Below, in pieces: positions 35,446 to 47,877 of a stretch of 64,000 nt of DNA. The notes beneath the pieces were generated by a model. That model was not told the origin of the DNA, did not search any database, and was given only the letters and a program-made list of their open reading frames with translations. This DNA is from Montifringilla adamsi. Taxonomy: Eukaryota; Chordata; Aves; Passeriformes; Passeridae. The number at the start of each line of letters is the position of its first letter. The first letter of the stretch is position 1. Location of the stretch: the NCBI GenBank assembly GCA_017590115.1, contig JAGGNK010010892.1, forward strand, positions 4,330,813 to 4,394,812, read 5' to 3'. The translations under genes and the position numbers were made by a program.

Positions 35446-37239
35446 CACTTACTAAACCCTAACTTTTTTATTTCTTTTTTGTTGTCAATAAATAACAGAT
35501 CCATTCCCTGTTTCTTTGTTTTCTTGGGTGTTTCTTTGAACAGAGGGGTTTTATACACTGAGCCATCTCAGAACATTTTGCCTGCAGTGGAAGAATGATG
35601 TATTTTTAGGAAATTAGATCCGTTGTCCCTACTGTCAGAAGAGGGGCAGTGTACCCTGGAGTCCTCAACAAAAAGAAGAGAAACTTTGACAGCATGGAAA
35701 TGAAATGTATGAAAACCTTAGTGAATTCTAGCTGAATTATCTTGGTTTGCTTCAGCTTATGCAATGGCCCAAAAAAGCATTGGAATATCGTATGAAGAAG
35801 AAAAAGCAGAAATACTGGGAGGAGGGGACATAAAGAACAGAAACTGGGGCTTGTAGCAATGGAAAATATTCCTCCCCATCGGATCCTGCTCTGTTTGTTC
35901 ATGCTCAGCCCAGGGAGGCAACTTTTCCCCTGCCACATTATCTTGTCTCTAAATAGCGTTCAAAGGAGAAGAAGAATGTGCTGTTAAAAATATCAAACTT
36001 TTGGGAATGGCTGGCAGACTTTAGCACTGATAAGCGTTGTTGATTGAAGATCAAACAGCCCTGGAAGAAAAACCTTCCAGTAAGCACCGTGGGTCCAGCC
36101 CTGCAGCCAGACAGTGAGGTCAGCCTTCAATCCAGGGATATTTAGGGACTGACACTGGAATTATGGTCTGGGCTCTCTACCCCAGACGGATGTTGGTGAC
36201 ACTGTGGTTTAAACTTGATAAATCTGTTCAAGCTGAGACCAGCATTTATTACGTGCCAAGAGTTTGCATTAGTAGGTGGTAGCTTTATATATCTATTTTT
36301 TCCTTCATTAAGATAAAGAGAAAAGGCTGCAGGTCATAATGTGAACTGAAGACTGCTGGCATTTGTTTTTTAATTAATTGACAACCTGCATTTCTATGTC
36401 AAGGTTGCAAATTAATAGTGGGTGGCCATCTGTTTGCAAAGCAGATAGTTCTGGCTGTGCCAAACATGTGGAGCATTTAACCATTTGATTTTAATCAGAC
36501 TAGAATGGTGGCTTTTTGAACACTCTATTAAGTTGGGTTTTCCATTTAAGAGTTGGGTGTTGAAAAGGTGAAAAGTATTGAAATGGTCTTTTTAGTTCAT
36601 AAACTTGCAGGCCTTTAAGTGAGTTGTTTGGCATATTTGGCCTTCTTTTTAGGAGAGGCCAAATCCTGGTGGGAATAACAACATGGAGCTTCAATCACCT
36701 GTGCAAGGGGGGTACCAAATTTGTGTGAGAGCACCAAAGAAAAAAATACATGTTAAAAATCATAAAGTAGCTCAGGCTGGAAGGGACCTCTGAAAGTGTA
36801 TTTGAACTAATTTCACAGCACCTTCTGGGATTGAGATGGCAGGAAAGAAAAATATCAATAGATTTTCTGCTCTAATACAGTGAGAGTCTCAGTGGTGGTG
36901 CCTGCAATCAAATGCTAAATAGAAAGTTTGCAATAAAAAGGGCTTTAGTTAGAATTAATAAAATGTGAAATGCCTCGTTCTTTGGAAAACATGTGGTATT
37001 GACTGAGATTTAGAATATGTCCTGGGAGCAGGGATCTGGACTGCAGGCTCCAGAGCTGACTCTGGCATCCTTTCCCCGCATGCATTAATATTATTTATTT
37101 ATTTATTATATATTTTTAAATTTTAATTTTTGCCTGGAAAGGTCACAATGTGCTAGTTGGAGAGGAAATAAGTGAAGAGCTGGAATCAAGGGCAGCCTTG
37201 CACAAAATTATCATCCTCTTTTCCCACTCCTTCACCTTC
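35446..37239 (+). other. Intronic DNA
   Basis: No exon recognised. A CR1 scrap is at 36765-36835 and an AT-rich tract at 37085-37128. The rest looks unique. Confidence 0.4.
36765..36835 (-). repeat. Short CR1 LINE fragment
   Basis: Antisense tail: 'taaagtagctcaggctggaa' then 'gggacctctgaaagtgtatttgaac'. Confidence 0.55.
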
Positions 37240-37305
37240 CTGTGCTGTGCATGGCAGGGACATGATCTTTAAGGTCCCTTCCAGCCCAAACTGGATTCTA
37301 AACCA
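37240..37305 (+). repeat. Short CR1 LINE 3' end
   Basis: Sense tail: 'gcatggcagggacatgatct' then 'ttaaggtcccttccagcccaaactggattct'. Confidence 0.65.
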
Positions 37306-37879
37306 GGATCCCTATATCACAGGCAAATCCAAGTTTATCACGGAAACTTTCCTGATGAGTTTGATTTAAGTCCTGCTATCCAGAGCTGCCCTCCAGAAGC
37401 TGCATGTGAAGTCACAGGTAGTTCCCATTTTCAGGAAAGCACAGCAGAATTCTCTGGGAAATGTGGATTTTAACACCCTCTTCTTTTGAGGAATTCTCTT
37501 CGGATGTTCTGAAGCTCAACTGGGGCTTCTCATTTGCTGCCAGAGCTGGAAATCTTGGATAGCTCAGAGGCAGGAAGAGCCTGGTGCTGGATCTGGGGCT
37601 TGAGCTTGTGTCACTGTCATCGTGCCATGAGCACGGGCACGGTGCCAGCTTGGAAGGGATGCTCTGCTTGGCACTGAAAGGTCTCGAGAACAGGCTGCTT
37701 CCTTGCTTAGCGCAGATGCAGCAGGAAGGCTGCAGGACCCACAGGCTCCTGGAGGGCTGCTGAGGCTCTTCCCACCACTGGGACACCAGGCCACGGTGCT
37801 GAGGGTCCAGAAGTCCTCAGAAGCTGTGAGATAGGGCTGGTGGTTGATGTGCTGCTCTCTGGGTGAGGGCATGTGCTTC
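37306..37879 (+). other. Intronic DNA, nothing recognised
   Basis: No exon or repeat recognised between two CR1 tails. Confidence 0.4.
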
Positions 37880-38005
37880 CAAAAATGTGGAGATGTGGTG
37901 CTTGGGGATGTGGTTTAATGCTGGCCTTGGCAGTGCTGAGTTGATGGTTGGACTCGATGATCTTGGAGGTGTTTTCCCTCCTCTAGGATTCTCTCATTCT
38001 CTGGT
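37880..38005 (+). repeat. CR1 LINE 3' end fragment
   Basis: Sense motifs: 'ggatgtggtttaatgctggc' then 'cttggcagtgctg', and 'ttggactcgatgatcttgga', ending 'ggattctctcattctctgg'. Confidence 0.85.
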
Positions 38006-38099
38006 GGCAGTGTGGGACATACAGCAGGACAGGGACAAGCTTGGCCACATAAAACTCATCCCTTTGGCCATTGTGGAACCACTCACGAGGCCAGTGGGG

Positions 38100-38222
38100 T
38101 GATCCAGCCTTCTCTGGGGCTTTTTCTGGATTTGGTTTGGGATTCTTGGGGCTGTCCCATGCCAGGCTAGAATGATCCTTATGGGTCACTTCCAACTCGG
38201 AATGCTCTGTGACAAACATAAC
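38100..38222 (+). repeat. CR1 LINE 3' end fragment (another subfamily)
   Basis: Sense motifs 'atgatccttatgggtcactt' then 'ccaactcggaatgctctgtga', a different tail type from its neighbour at 37880-38005, so a separate insertion. Confidence 0.75.
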
Positions 38223-41200
38223 CTCCCAGAGAGAAACCCAGCAACACCAGGCTGAGTTGAGTTAAAAATAAAGAAGTTTGTGTGACTGAAGGTTTCGGAG
38301 CGCAGTGCGTTGCAGGTGCAGTGATGGAGCCAGGCTCTGCAGGGCGGGTTGGCCAGTGAGCTCCATGCCTTTGGGACCCTGCCTGGGCTCCTCTGAGCCC
38401 CAGAGTCAGTGGGAGCTGCTCATCCCTCACAGCCCTGGAGCCCCGTGAGGCTCAGCTTTCCCTGGCCATGACTGAGTGCAGCAGGCGTGACTGGAGCGCC
38501 TTGAAGCGCAAAGCTGGGTCCCACGGGGGTGGGAAGGAGGTGACAACAGAAAGTTTAATTCCCTGCTGGTCTCAGCCACGATTCAGGCTTGGCTTCCCTC
38601 TGCGGAGGCTTCCCCTCTCCCTCTGCTGTCCAAGTGTTGCTTCTTTTGCATTTGTTATTTATTTTCTTCCTAGCCCGGGGGCTGCTGCGAGAGGTGTCTC
38701 TTTGCTCTGCCGGCTGTTCCTGATGCTTCCTTTTCCTTGCTGATACCAATTGTTTCTGCCAAAAGCGCTCGCTGGTGTTATGTAAACCTCGAATCACACG
38801 CTAACGCTCCCACCCGGGGGCTCCCACAGGCGCTGGGTGGGATTCGCCCCCGCGCCGGCTCCGCTGCCATCAGCCTGCTGCTGTGCCAGGGTCCCTGCGC
38901 TGCTCAGCCCGGGCTGGCTGGCACTGGCCACGACCACCCGGCCACGACCACCCGGCCATCTGGGCCAGCACCGCTGCTGTCGCTGGCGGCTTTAGTGGGG
39001 CAGGAAAGCTCCCTGGGCTGGCATGGGGCTGTTTGCGGCGCGGTACCTGCGGGGCAAAGCTGCGCTTTGGGCACATTTTGCGGGTTTGTAGCAGTTTTTG
39101 TAGTGGTGTTGGCGGGTGCTGTGGGAGGGTTCTGCTGCCACTTGGTGCATCTCCACCCCGCCCCTGCCCTCGGTCCAGGGCAGAGCCTGCCTGAGCAGTC
39201 CCGTGCTTGCTGGTGGAATCGGAGCTCCTGGAGGATCTTTATGGAGACATCCTGTTCCTGCAAGGCTCCTGGATGGGCACCTCTTCTCCTCAGCCAGGTG
39301 GTGTTCTGTCCAAAGCAGTTATTTACCTGGAAAGTGATATTAACAAAATCCTAATGAATTTCCAAGTGCTGCTTTGTGTGGTTTGGCAGCCAGGATTCTC
39401 TCAAAGCAGAAAGAAAATAAAAGAGAGATCCACCATTGCTGTGTGCCCAAGCTCTTCCCCATCCACTTCACTGCTTTTGAGAGATTAAAAAGAGATTAAA
39501 TCCTGCTGAGCTGGCAGGTGATGTTGATGAATGTTTGGAGGGGATTAGGATAAATCCATTCCTCCTTGTGATTTAGCTCAAGATTTGAACTCATTGATAA
39601 AATTTGTCCAGGTTTTACCTCTGAAACCTCCTTTGAGCTGGTGAAGGTGTAAATGAAGGCAGAGTTTGTTTTTGGAGCAGAAAGGATAATGAATTAGCCT
39701 TTGTAAGGTGATGAAGGCTTAAGATTGCTGTGCATCTACAACTGTTGCAGTGTCCAGTTAATCCTCACTGCCTCAGACCTAGAGGATGCCCAGGCTGGCT
39801 CCTTGGCTGGGGGAGTCTGGCCTGAAGCTCCTGCTATAGTGCAGCACAGTGTGAGATGCTCTGCAACAACCAACCTGCCTGTGGAAGACACTGTTTCCAC
39901 GTGAGACTCGAGTTCTCACCAAAAAATGCCATTTCTCAAACTAGGATGGCATGGCATGGACCCAGCTGTGGACTGGGGCTCAGGGGCTACATCCAGCCAA
40001 AGCTGTGCTGCTGTTCTGGCACTGTTTGGGTTCTGTGGTGGCACTGCAGCGAGACAGGAGGTAAAGAGGATGTCCTGGCAGCCTCCAGCAGCTGTTGGAC
40101 CTTCTGGTCCTCCATGCACCCTACAGCATGGGAGCAGGGATGGTGGGACTCCAGAGGGTGCTCCTGCCAGGTGTCCCAGCACCCAGAAAATGGTCCTCAG
40201 AGGAGCACTGAAAGCGGCAGTGCTGCCATTTGGGCTGGGGACCAGGGCTGGGACTGGCAGCAGCGTGTGCTGGGTGTCCTGCTGGGGCTGCAGGAGAGGA
40301 TTCCAGTTCCAAGGATATATTTGGAACAAGGCTCAGCATCAGCACTGAGTGGCTGTCCTGGTGCTGAGAGGAACAACCTTCACTGCTCTGTGTTGCCCAT
40401 GCTCAGTCCTTGAGGCACAGGAAGATTCGCTGGGAGGGCAGGAGTGCAGTGTGGAGCCTCCAGCCTGTGGGAGCTTTACAAACCAGGGCAGGGCATTGCT
40501 GCCAGCGCTCTGCACTGCCCGTGGCATCCATGGCCAGACACGGGGGGAAAAGCTCTGTGCAGAGCCACTTGTGTGGTTTTGGTGAAGAGCTCCCACTGCT
40601 GCCCCGTTTGGATCTTCCCCTGAGACTGCCCTTTCCAGAGGGCATGGCTTGGTCACCTCAGCCTTCCATCCCCCTGTGCCCAGCTCAGGTCTCAGTTTCC
40701 CTGCATGGAAGGAGTGGTAACTCTGGGAGAGCAGCTTTGCAGGTCTCTGTGCTGCTCAGCAAAACTGACATTTAGAAATCACCTGGGTACAGGTGAAGGT
40801 GCCAGCTGGCTGTTGCTGAGTGTGACCTGGAGCTGCAGGCTCTGTAAAACAGGGCTGAAGTCAGAGATGGTCTGAAGAAGCAGAGTTGTGGCATGGAGGA
40901 TACCAGGATCAGGCTTGCTCCCTGAGGAGCAAATCCTCTGAGCTGCTTTGGATTTTTGCAGCGATAGCAGCAAACACAGCCCCCTCCCAGTCCTTAAGGA
41001 TGCTGGTGGGGTGGGTAGGAAGCCTGATAATGTCACAGACAACTGGGAATACTTTCAAGAACATAACTGGGAACAATTTAGAAATCATTTTGAAAGAAAG
41101 TTTTTTTTTTTCAGTGTGTCATTGGAATGTATGCTTTTCTAGAAAGTAGGAGGAAAGAGAGCTTGAAATTAAATGTATTATTAAACAGACCTTTCTTAAC

Positions 41201-42089
41201 TCTCATTAAGGAAGAGGATTTGGAGGGAAGTGTCTTCCAGTTTCTTTATCATGTTGCTGCACAAGCTGGTGTTTGCCAAGCTGGTATTCTTGACTTCTTC
41301 AAGAAGAGCAAAAATGGAAGTTAAATTCCTTGTATATTGGAAAAGAATATTTTGGTATCTGTTGTTTGTGATGATGGTAGTCTGTTTAAAATAAAGTTAC
41401 CTTTGTATTTGCTTAGTTTGACTCTAAACAGGAAAATAATGGCTTTTGTAATGTCTCTATTAGAGGAGTATTGTTTGAAAGCACTTTGGGCTTACATTAG
41501 TTGAGTGCAAAATAAATTCCTGCTCTGGAGCAAATAAACCCCAGTGGGGCTGGATGCTGGGAGCTGCCAGTGTGATGTGGGGATGTGCATCACAGAGGCC
41601 TCTGGGGGCCAGTTCTTGATGTAATTCTTCACGCTCCTCATCTTCCCTCCTCCCTTCACTCACCTCAGTGATGCAGCATCTCACCCCAACAAACTGGTTT
41701 CACGTTTGCATCTGAGACTGGGGGCACTGGGCAGCGTGAGGAGGGGGCCAAGAAGCTTTTCAGTGCTTTGAATAAAGCTTCTCCATGTGTCAGCACGTGA
41801 GTAAACAGACTTTGGTGAAATATCCTTTATTTTCTCATCTGAACACCAACAAACACCTGCAGTTCGGGGGATTTCTTGGTTTTCTTTTTTCCTAACTGTG
41901 ATGGGAAAATGGGAAGCAGAAGGAAAATGCTCACTGGTGGTGCTGGGTGAGTGAGGAATTGCAGGAGTAGCTCTGGGGTGTATGAGGTGCCTTGCACGAG
42001 CGCCAGAGGCAGCTCCCAGAGCTGCAGATGCACACACAGGGTGTGAGCTGAGGCTGCTGGAAACTCAGCACAGTTTGGTTTTCCAGCAG
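38223..42089 (+). other. Intronic DNA
   Basis: 3.9 kb without a recognised exon or CR1. GC-rich and CpG-containing at 38770-39190, with a 14-bp unit repeated twice at 38926-38953. Open frames occur on both strands but none is recognisable. Confidence 0.4.
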
Positions 42090-42255
42090 TACCCAATGAT
42101 GAGGCTGCCCCTGGATCCCTGTCAGTGCCCAAGGCCAGGCTGGATGGGGCTTGGAGCACCCTGGGACAGTGGAGGGTGTCCCTGCCATGGCAGGGGGTGG
42201 GATGAGAGGAGTTCTAATTCCTTCCGACCCAAACCATGCTGGGATGATCTGTGTG
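42090..42255 (+). repeat. CR1 LINE 3' end fragment
   Basis: Sense tail: 'gctgcccctggatccctgtc', 'gcccaaggccaggctggatgg', 'gtgtccctgccatggcagggg' and 'ccgacccaaaccatgctggga'. Confidence 0.9.
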
Positions 42256-42814
42256 ACAGATCAGCAGCAGGAACTAGGAGCACAGCATCTGGGACCTCTG
42301 CTGTCCCCAGGCCCACTGCAAGCAGCTGCTCAGACCTCAGTGTTCAGTTTAGTCACACAACAGCCTGGTGGGGGACACATGACACATGAAATCAGGACCA
42401 CCTGCTTGCCTCTTTTCACAGAAAATAATGAGGAGGTTTTCATAAAAAGCAGCTAAATGCATTAGAAAGAGAAGCCAAGATCCCTCTGTGCAAAGGTGTC
42501 GATGCTTTTATTTTAAGCTGAATTGCTTTTAGTTTGTTATCTACAAATTATGAAATGTGGGTGGGGATGACTGTGATGTGCTGCTGGAGGGATTAGAGCA
42601 GGAGGTGTTTTCAGTGCAGAGCTGGGTGGGATGTGCAGCTGGGGCAGCTCTGGACTCTGCAGCTCTATCCCACAGCTTCCCCAGGACGCAGCATCCCAGT
42701 GCTCGTTGTGGCAATGCCCCTTTTCTGTTCCAAAGCAAAACAGAGCTCCTGGCTGGTGTGAAGCCATGAATTTGAGGGATAAAATGCTGTGCAAGCTCCT
42801 GCTCCTCCATAAGA
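42256..42814 (+). other. Intronic DNA, nothing recognised
   Basis: No exon or repeat recognised. Confidence 0.35.
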
Positions 42815-43325
42815 GGGTCAATAAAGATAGGGACAAACTTTTTAGGCAGGGCCTGTTGCTACAGGACAAGGGGTGATGGTTTTAAACTAAAAGAGGGTCA
42901 AATTAAACTGGATATAAGGAAGGGGTGTTTTTTGGGTTTTTTTACAATGACAGTGGTAAAATGTAAGATTATGCCCTTTTCTCACCCAGAGATGGGGCAA
43001 CTGAGAGGCATTTTAAAAACTTTTATTCTATTTTCAGTCTTATGTGAAGGGTGAGACAATACAGATCTTATAATTCATGCAATACAGATGTTATAATTCA
43101 TACAGATTAATTAGATGTTATAATTTTTCTACAAATTCATTTCCTACAGTAAAACACTGGCACAGGTTGCCCAGAGAAGCTGTGGCTGCCCCGTCCCTGG
43201 ACATGTTCAAGGCCAAGATGTGGCTTGGAGCGACCTGGGATAGTGGAAGGTCCCTGCCCAAGGTAGAGGAGTGAAGCAGGATGGGCTTTAAGGTCCTTTC
43301 CAACCCAAAGCATTTTTTTCTGGCA
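42815..43325 (+). repeat. CR1 LINE split by an LTR insertion
   Basis: The CR1 runs 42815-42961 ('ggtgatggttttaaactaaa', then 'agagg', then a region matching 'gatataaggaag'), is interrupted by the LTR at 42962-43148, and resumes after the target duplication ('acactggcacaggttgcccag') to 'ccaacccaaagcattttttt'. Removing the LTR and one copy of the 6-bp duplication restores normal CR1 order, so the CR1 is the older insertion. Confidence 0.9.
42962..43148 (-). mobile_element. Solo LTR of an endogenous retrovirus, nested in CR1
   Basis: 187 bp with TG...CA ends, bounded by exact 6-bp direct repeats gtaaaa at 42956-42961 and 43149-43154. An AATAAA signal is seen only on the minus strand (about 43024), about 60 bases before the end on that strand, which sets the orientation. 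No internal viral genes are present. A 6-bp duplication fits many avian class II (ERVK-like) elements, but at 187 bp the LTR is short and the family is uncertain. Confidence 0.8.
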
Positions 43326-44554
43326 AGGATGTGCCCAGAGGATGCAAACCTCCCTGGCTGCTTTGCAGGCAGATGTGTGGTGCTGGCTGTGGAGTCTCGA
43401 GCTCTGCATGAGCAGAGGACACAGATGAGCTCTGCTGGCTTCCTCTGTGGCTCCTGTGGGTTCAGAGCTGTTTCAGCTTAGGACCTGGGCTGTTGGGTGC
43501 TACTGCAATGACGTGTGGCCAGCAGAGTTTTGAGGCCACAGCTGAAAAATGTCCTACTGGGCACCTAAGAAAGGATGGTTCCTAAAAATTATAGCTAAGG
43601 TGGACAAAGAGTGTGGATATGTGGGTGTATAAGGGACAGAAATCCTACTGCTACCAGGGAATTTCTCTCCAGGGTTATTTTTCAGAGGAATCTCAGTGCT
43701 GTGGGTTCTGCATCAGCAGTGGGTGTGACACGTGGTACCCAGAGCAGAGCAGGGCCCTGTCCTGTGTGCTGGGAGAGGTGGCTGACACCAGACTGCTCCT
43801 CCCTGTCCTGCAGCCAGGGAAATCTGTGTCCTTGCAAGCCATGGGCTTGGTGGGATTGCAGCTGGGCTGTAGCCTCTCCCTCTGCTGCCATGGGGAGTTT
43901 GCACTCTGGGCAATCATTAGATAAGCATATGAAAGCACAGGGGTGATGCAGGTGAGAAAATGTGGTTTAAGCTCAGCTTTAGCACCAGAAGACCTCTGAG
44001 AGCATCGGTGCCATCAGCATCCTCCAGCTGTGTCACACAGGGGCTGATGCAGCCACCGCTGGTTTGCATCAGTCAGCAGCACTGACCTTGGAAGAGACTC
44101 TGAAACAAATGGGATTGGTCAGACATCCCTGGTGGGTTGCAAAAAATGTGGCTTCAGACATAAAAGAGTCAATTGTACCTCAGAATCCCCAGGCACTGCG
44201 GTTGATTAATTTGTGGAGTGAGTTCCTGGAGCGTGCTGAGGCTCGTGGCTTTGGTTTTACCAAAATCAACAAAGCTGAAAAATTCATCAATCCTATTCCT
44301 TCCTCCCAGTGACCACACACTTGGCAGAATTCCTACATTTTTCCTTCCTCTTTCTCTGTGTGTGAGGTTTCCCACCTTCCCACGTGAAGGGCTGCAGGGA
44401 TCAGGATGCTGCCTGTGCTGTGGGAGCCCTGGACACTGCTCTGAGCCACGACGGAATGGAGCTGCAGCTCTCCAGGATGCTCCCTGTTCAGCATCTTGTC
44501 TGGTTCTTTTCCTTTTGGAAAACTGAGGGAAAAAATAGTAAAAGAGGAACTTAC
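43326..44554 (+). other. Intronic DNA
   Basis: No CR1 or known gene. It borders the minus-strand candidate exon at 44555-44885. Confidence 0.4.
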
Positions 44555-44885
44555 CCACTGTCAGGCTCTTGCCTTGCTCCAGTGGTGAGAGGGTTAACGG
44601 AGAGGTGGCCACTGGACTGGTCACCACTGTCCCCGTGGGTTTTGCTGAGTTCCCAGCAGTGAAATTCAGAGCTGGACTGAGATCCATGTTGCCAGTGAAG
44701 ATCATGGGTTGCACAGCTGCCCTGTGCCCATAAAACTGTGGCTGAGCAGGGAAGGCTGGTGCTGATAGAGGGAATCTCCCCAGGGTGGCCAAGTGACTGC
44801 TGAGTGGTGGATCAGAGGAGGCTCCCTGGAGCCCCCACAGGAGCCAGAACCTGGGGTTGGCTTGGATTGGTGTCTCTGCATCTGC
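44555..44885 (-). other. Candidate internal exon of an unknown antisense transcript
   Basis: On the minus strand this 331-bp segment is preceded by a strong acceptor (a pyrimidine-rich run ending CCCCAG|G at 44886) and followed by a strong donor (GG|GTAAGT at 44554-44549). One frame is open across the whole segment and starts at a codon boundary (110 codons plus one base; phase 0 in, phase 1 out). The frame is rich in Pro, Ser, Ala and Thr and has one NFT sequon. The same frame is open from 45305 to 44169. I recognise no domain or protein. It may be a lncRNA exon or chance. Confidence 0.25.
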
Positions 44886-47877
44886 CTGGGGATGGGGGAG
44901 CCGTGGAGGGGAGGAAGGGGTTAAGATCAGCGCAGCTTGTCCAACAGGAGCAAGCACCTGGCTGTGCAGAGACTCTTCTGATGCATTTCCAGACAAAGGA
45001 CTGCAAAGATCAACCACAGACCAGAGCAGAGCCCCCACTCCTGTGCCCCTGGCACAGAGGAGGTGCCCAGATCCATCCCCAGGCCTGGCTCTGGTCCTTA
45101 AAGAAGCCTTCTCTGATACTCTGGGGCTCCAGCTCGTGTTCCCACCTTCATTGATCCTGAGCACCAAGGAAAGTGTGAATTGGAAGGAAAGCAGTTCCAG
45201 TTTACCACATTTATAAATTTGATATGAGCAGACTTTAATAATGAAAAAAAAAAAAACCACCCAAAAAACCAAAAACAACCAAAGAAAATCTAGCATGAAG
45301 TGCACGAGATGGGTGGATTTAAGTGCTATTAAGAGATTACTGGTAATGCCCAGCTGTGTGTGTTGGTTCAGCTTCCAGGCAGCACAGCCTCATTCCTCGT
45401 GCAAGTGCAGCTCATCCCTGAGCTGTGGAGCCCCATCTCTTCTCAGCAAAGTTCCTCTGGTGTCCCCATCTCCATCTTTTCCTCTCTGCTTGTCCCAGCA
45501 GGCTCCCTGAGGCCTGCCAGCAGCATCCACAGGGATGGCAAGGAAGGTTTTCCTGGGATGTCCATTCTTTGGTGAAGATGCCACTTGCTGTTGGACATGG
45601 ACCTGCAGCCCTAGAGCTCCTGGTTTTGAGGAGTGAAACAGCTCCTGGCACTGCTCCTACGTGTGCCAGGCCTGAAGTCAGGGTGAGGAGCCTGGAAAGT
45701 TTGTGTTCACCTGCTTTAGTTTAATCCCTCCACAATTCCCATCACAGCTCCTTGATAATGATGATGATGATGATGAGTGCTTCTCTCCACCAAGTCCCTT
45801 TTGGTGGTGAATTAAATCATGGCCCCCCCCCCGCCCCCCCCCCTTTCCAGTACTCAGTGCTCTGAGCTAAATTAGAATAGGAGCCTTTTCAAACCATTCC
45901 CTTAATAAAAGTATTTAGTTAATAGATGATGCATAGCTCACAGAGCTTGCAAGAATCTGACACAGGGTATCACAATATTATGATATTTAACAGCAAAACC
46001 TACTGCATTATCAACTTACCTCTATAGCATGGAGGAGGCAACAGCTGAGGCATAAAAACTAATGCTTCAGTGTGACAGAGCTAAAATTGAACTTGGCAAT
46101 TACTGCGTGCCTGATTCGCAGTATTGTGAAGTGAAGCTACTATATAAATCAGCTCCAGTAATCACAGGGTTTAAAATTAGTCAGTTACTATTAACTCTGC
46201 CAGTGTTAGCATATGCTGAAGAATTATAAAAGTGAAAGGTATGGAATATCTAAAGTACAGGTTTAAAGTAAACCACTTGAACAAGCTCCCAGTGGGAGGA
46301 TTTGAAGTTCATGCAGAAGTAAGGTTTTGGATACTCTGACAAAGGGTTGTGGAACACATTTAATTGCACATTGCTGTCTAATCTTTTGAATGCTTAACAT
46401 CCTTTCGAAAGCACCTTTTCATGTTCCCAAGACTTTCACAGTTCACAGAGGGTAGAGTGATGATTGAATTTAATTTTTCCTCCCCTACAGGATTTTTTTT
46501 CAGAGCAGCGCAATTCAAATAGTTCGCAGAGCTCTTCAATGCCAGGCATAGAAAAAAGGAAACAGCAGGATAATGTTTAAAAATCATTACGGGGAAGTGA
46601 AAGGCTGCTCTGAGCACAGCACAGAAATTAGCAACTGCTATGATTGCTAAATTTTTATTCCATGCAAAATTAATGGAATTTGCTGCTATAAAAAATAGGG
46701 GAGTCAAGTTATTTAATAGGATTCTAAATTATGTAGGATGCACAAACATTTTATATGGGGCAGGGAGCTGTGTGTGTTTGTGTAGGAGCTGGGAGCAGCT
46801 CTGCTGGGGTCAGGTGGCTCTTGCCCTGTCCAGTCCTGCTCCCCCATTCCTCTGTTTCATAGCAGTGATTTTAGCTCCATTTTGGAATTAACTCTGTTTT
46901 GGCCTCAGTGACACCCGGCTGTGATGAATGTGCTTGGGTTTGTCACCTCTGAAGGCTTCCTAGGCAGGGTGGGGACAGGCTGCTGCCTGCAGCAGGTCTG
47001 TGCCCTTGCTCTGTGCCAGGGACGTGTCACACCTGGCACCTCTTCTGGTCACAGGGACCTCGTGCTTGTGCCTTTTGTTGCCTGCTGTCCCAGGGTGATT
47101 CTGAACGAGTGTCTCCAGGGTCAGAGCGGTGGAGGGGGTGGCACAGTCCCCTCGGGGCTGTCAGCCTGCCCCGGGCTGCTCCTGAAGGATGCTCTAGCAC
47201 TTGGTGTCGTTTCAAACGCCTCAGTCCCTGGTTTGTCCCTCCTGCATTCCCTCCAGGGAAGGTGGCTGCAGGCTGGTGGGGTTCCCTAGCTGGAAGCTTT
47301 TGCTGCCAGTGGATCTGACCCTCTGGTTCCTTACCTTCCCCACAGCTCAGGCTGAGCCCTCACACCCCACAGCAACCCCAGCTCTCCTGCAAGGCAGCTC
47401 CAGCCCTGGCCTTGCTCTTTGCATGTCTGACCTTCAGATTCCCAGAGAAGTCACCATGGCTTTTGTGGGTTTCCTTTCCCTGCTTGCCTCCCGTCCATAC
47501 TGTTTTGTTCAGCCACAGCCACATCTGGTTTTCCAGAATAGGCACCTTGTGTCTTGTTTCTGACTCCAGTGAAGTGGAAACGTTGCAGCAAATCTGTGCT
47601 TCAGTCTTTCTTTACTTTTAGTCCCCCCATGTGTCCTAATTATTTAGTGCAACTTGTTCAGCCGGTGGTTTTGAAGATGCTCCTGCTCTGGCAGGGATAA
47701 AGATCAGATGAGACTGGGTTTTCTCTCTTTTTTTTTTTTTTTCCCCCTCTTTCTTTCTTGCTTTTTAAAATAGAGAAGCCAAAGCAGTGGCAGCAGCTGG
47801 ACCATGCCATGCTCCTGGCAAAGAGCACACAGAAGATGCTTTGTTAATCAAAGTTCAGCCTGATCAAAAGGAATTAC
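44886..47877 (+). other. Intronic DNA with microsatellites
   Basis: 3 kb with no CR1. It has an A-rich tract (45240-45290), a (GAT)n (45754-45777), a C-rich tract (45823-45843) and a long pyrimidine tract (47722-47760). The AT-rich block 45890-46740 looks unique and may be conserved. Confidence 0.4.
45754..45777 (+). repeat. (GAT)n microsatellite
   Basis: About seven ATG/GAT units. A C-rich tract with one G interruption follows at 45823-45843. Confidence 0.9.
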
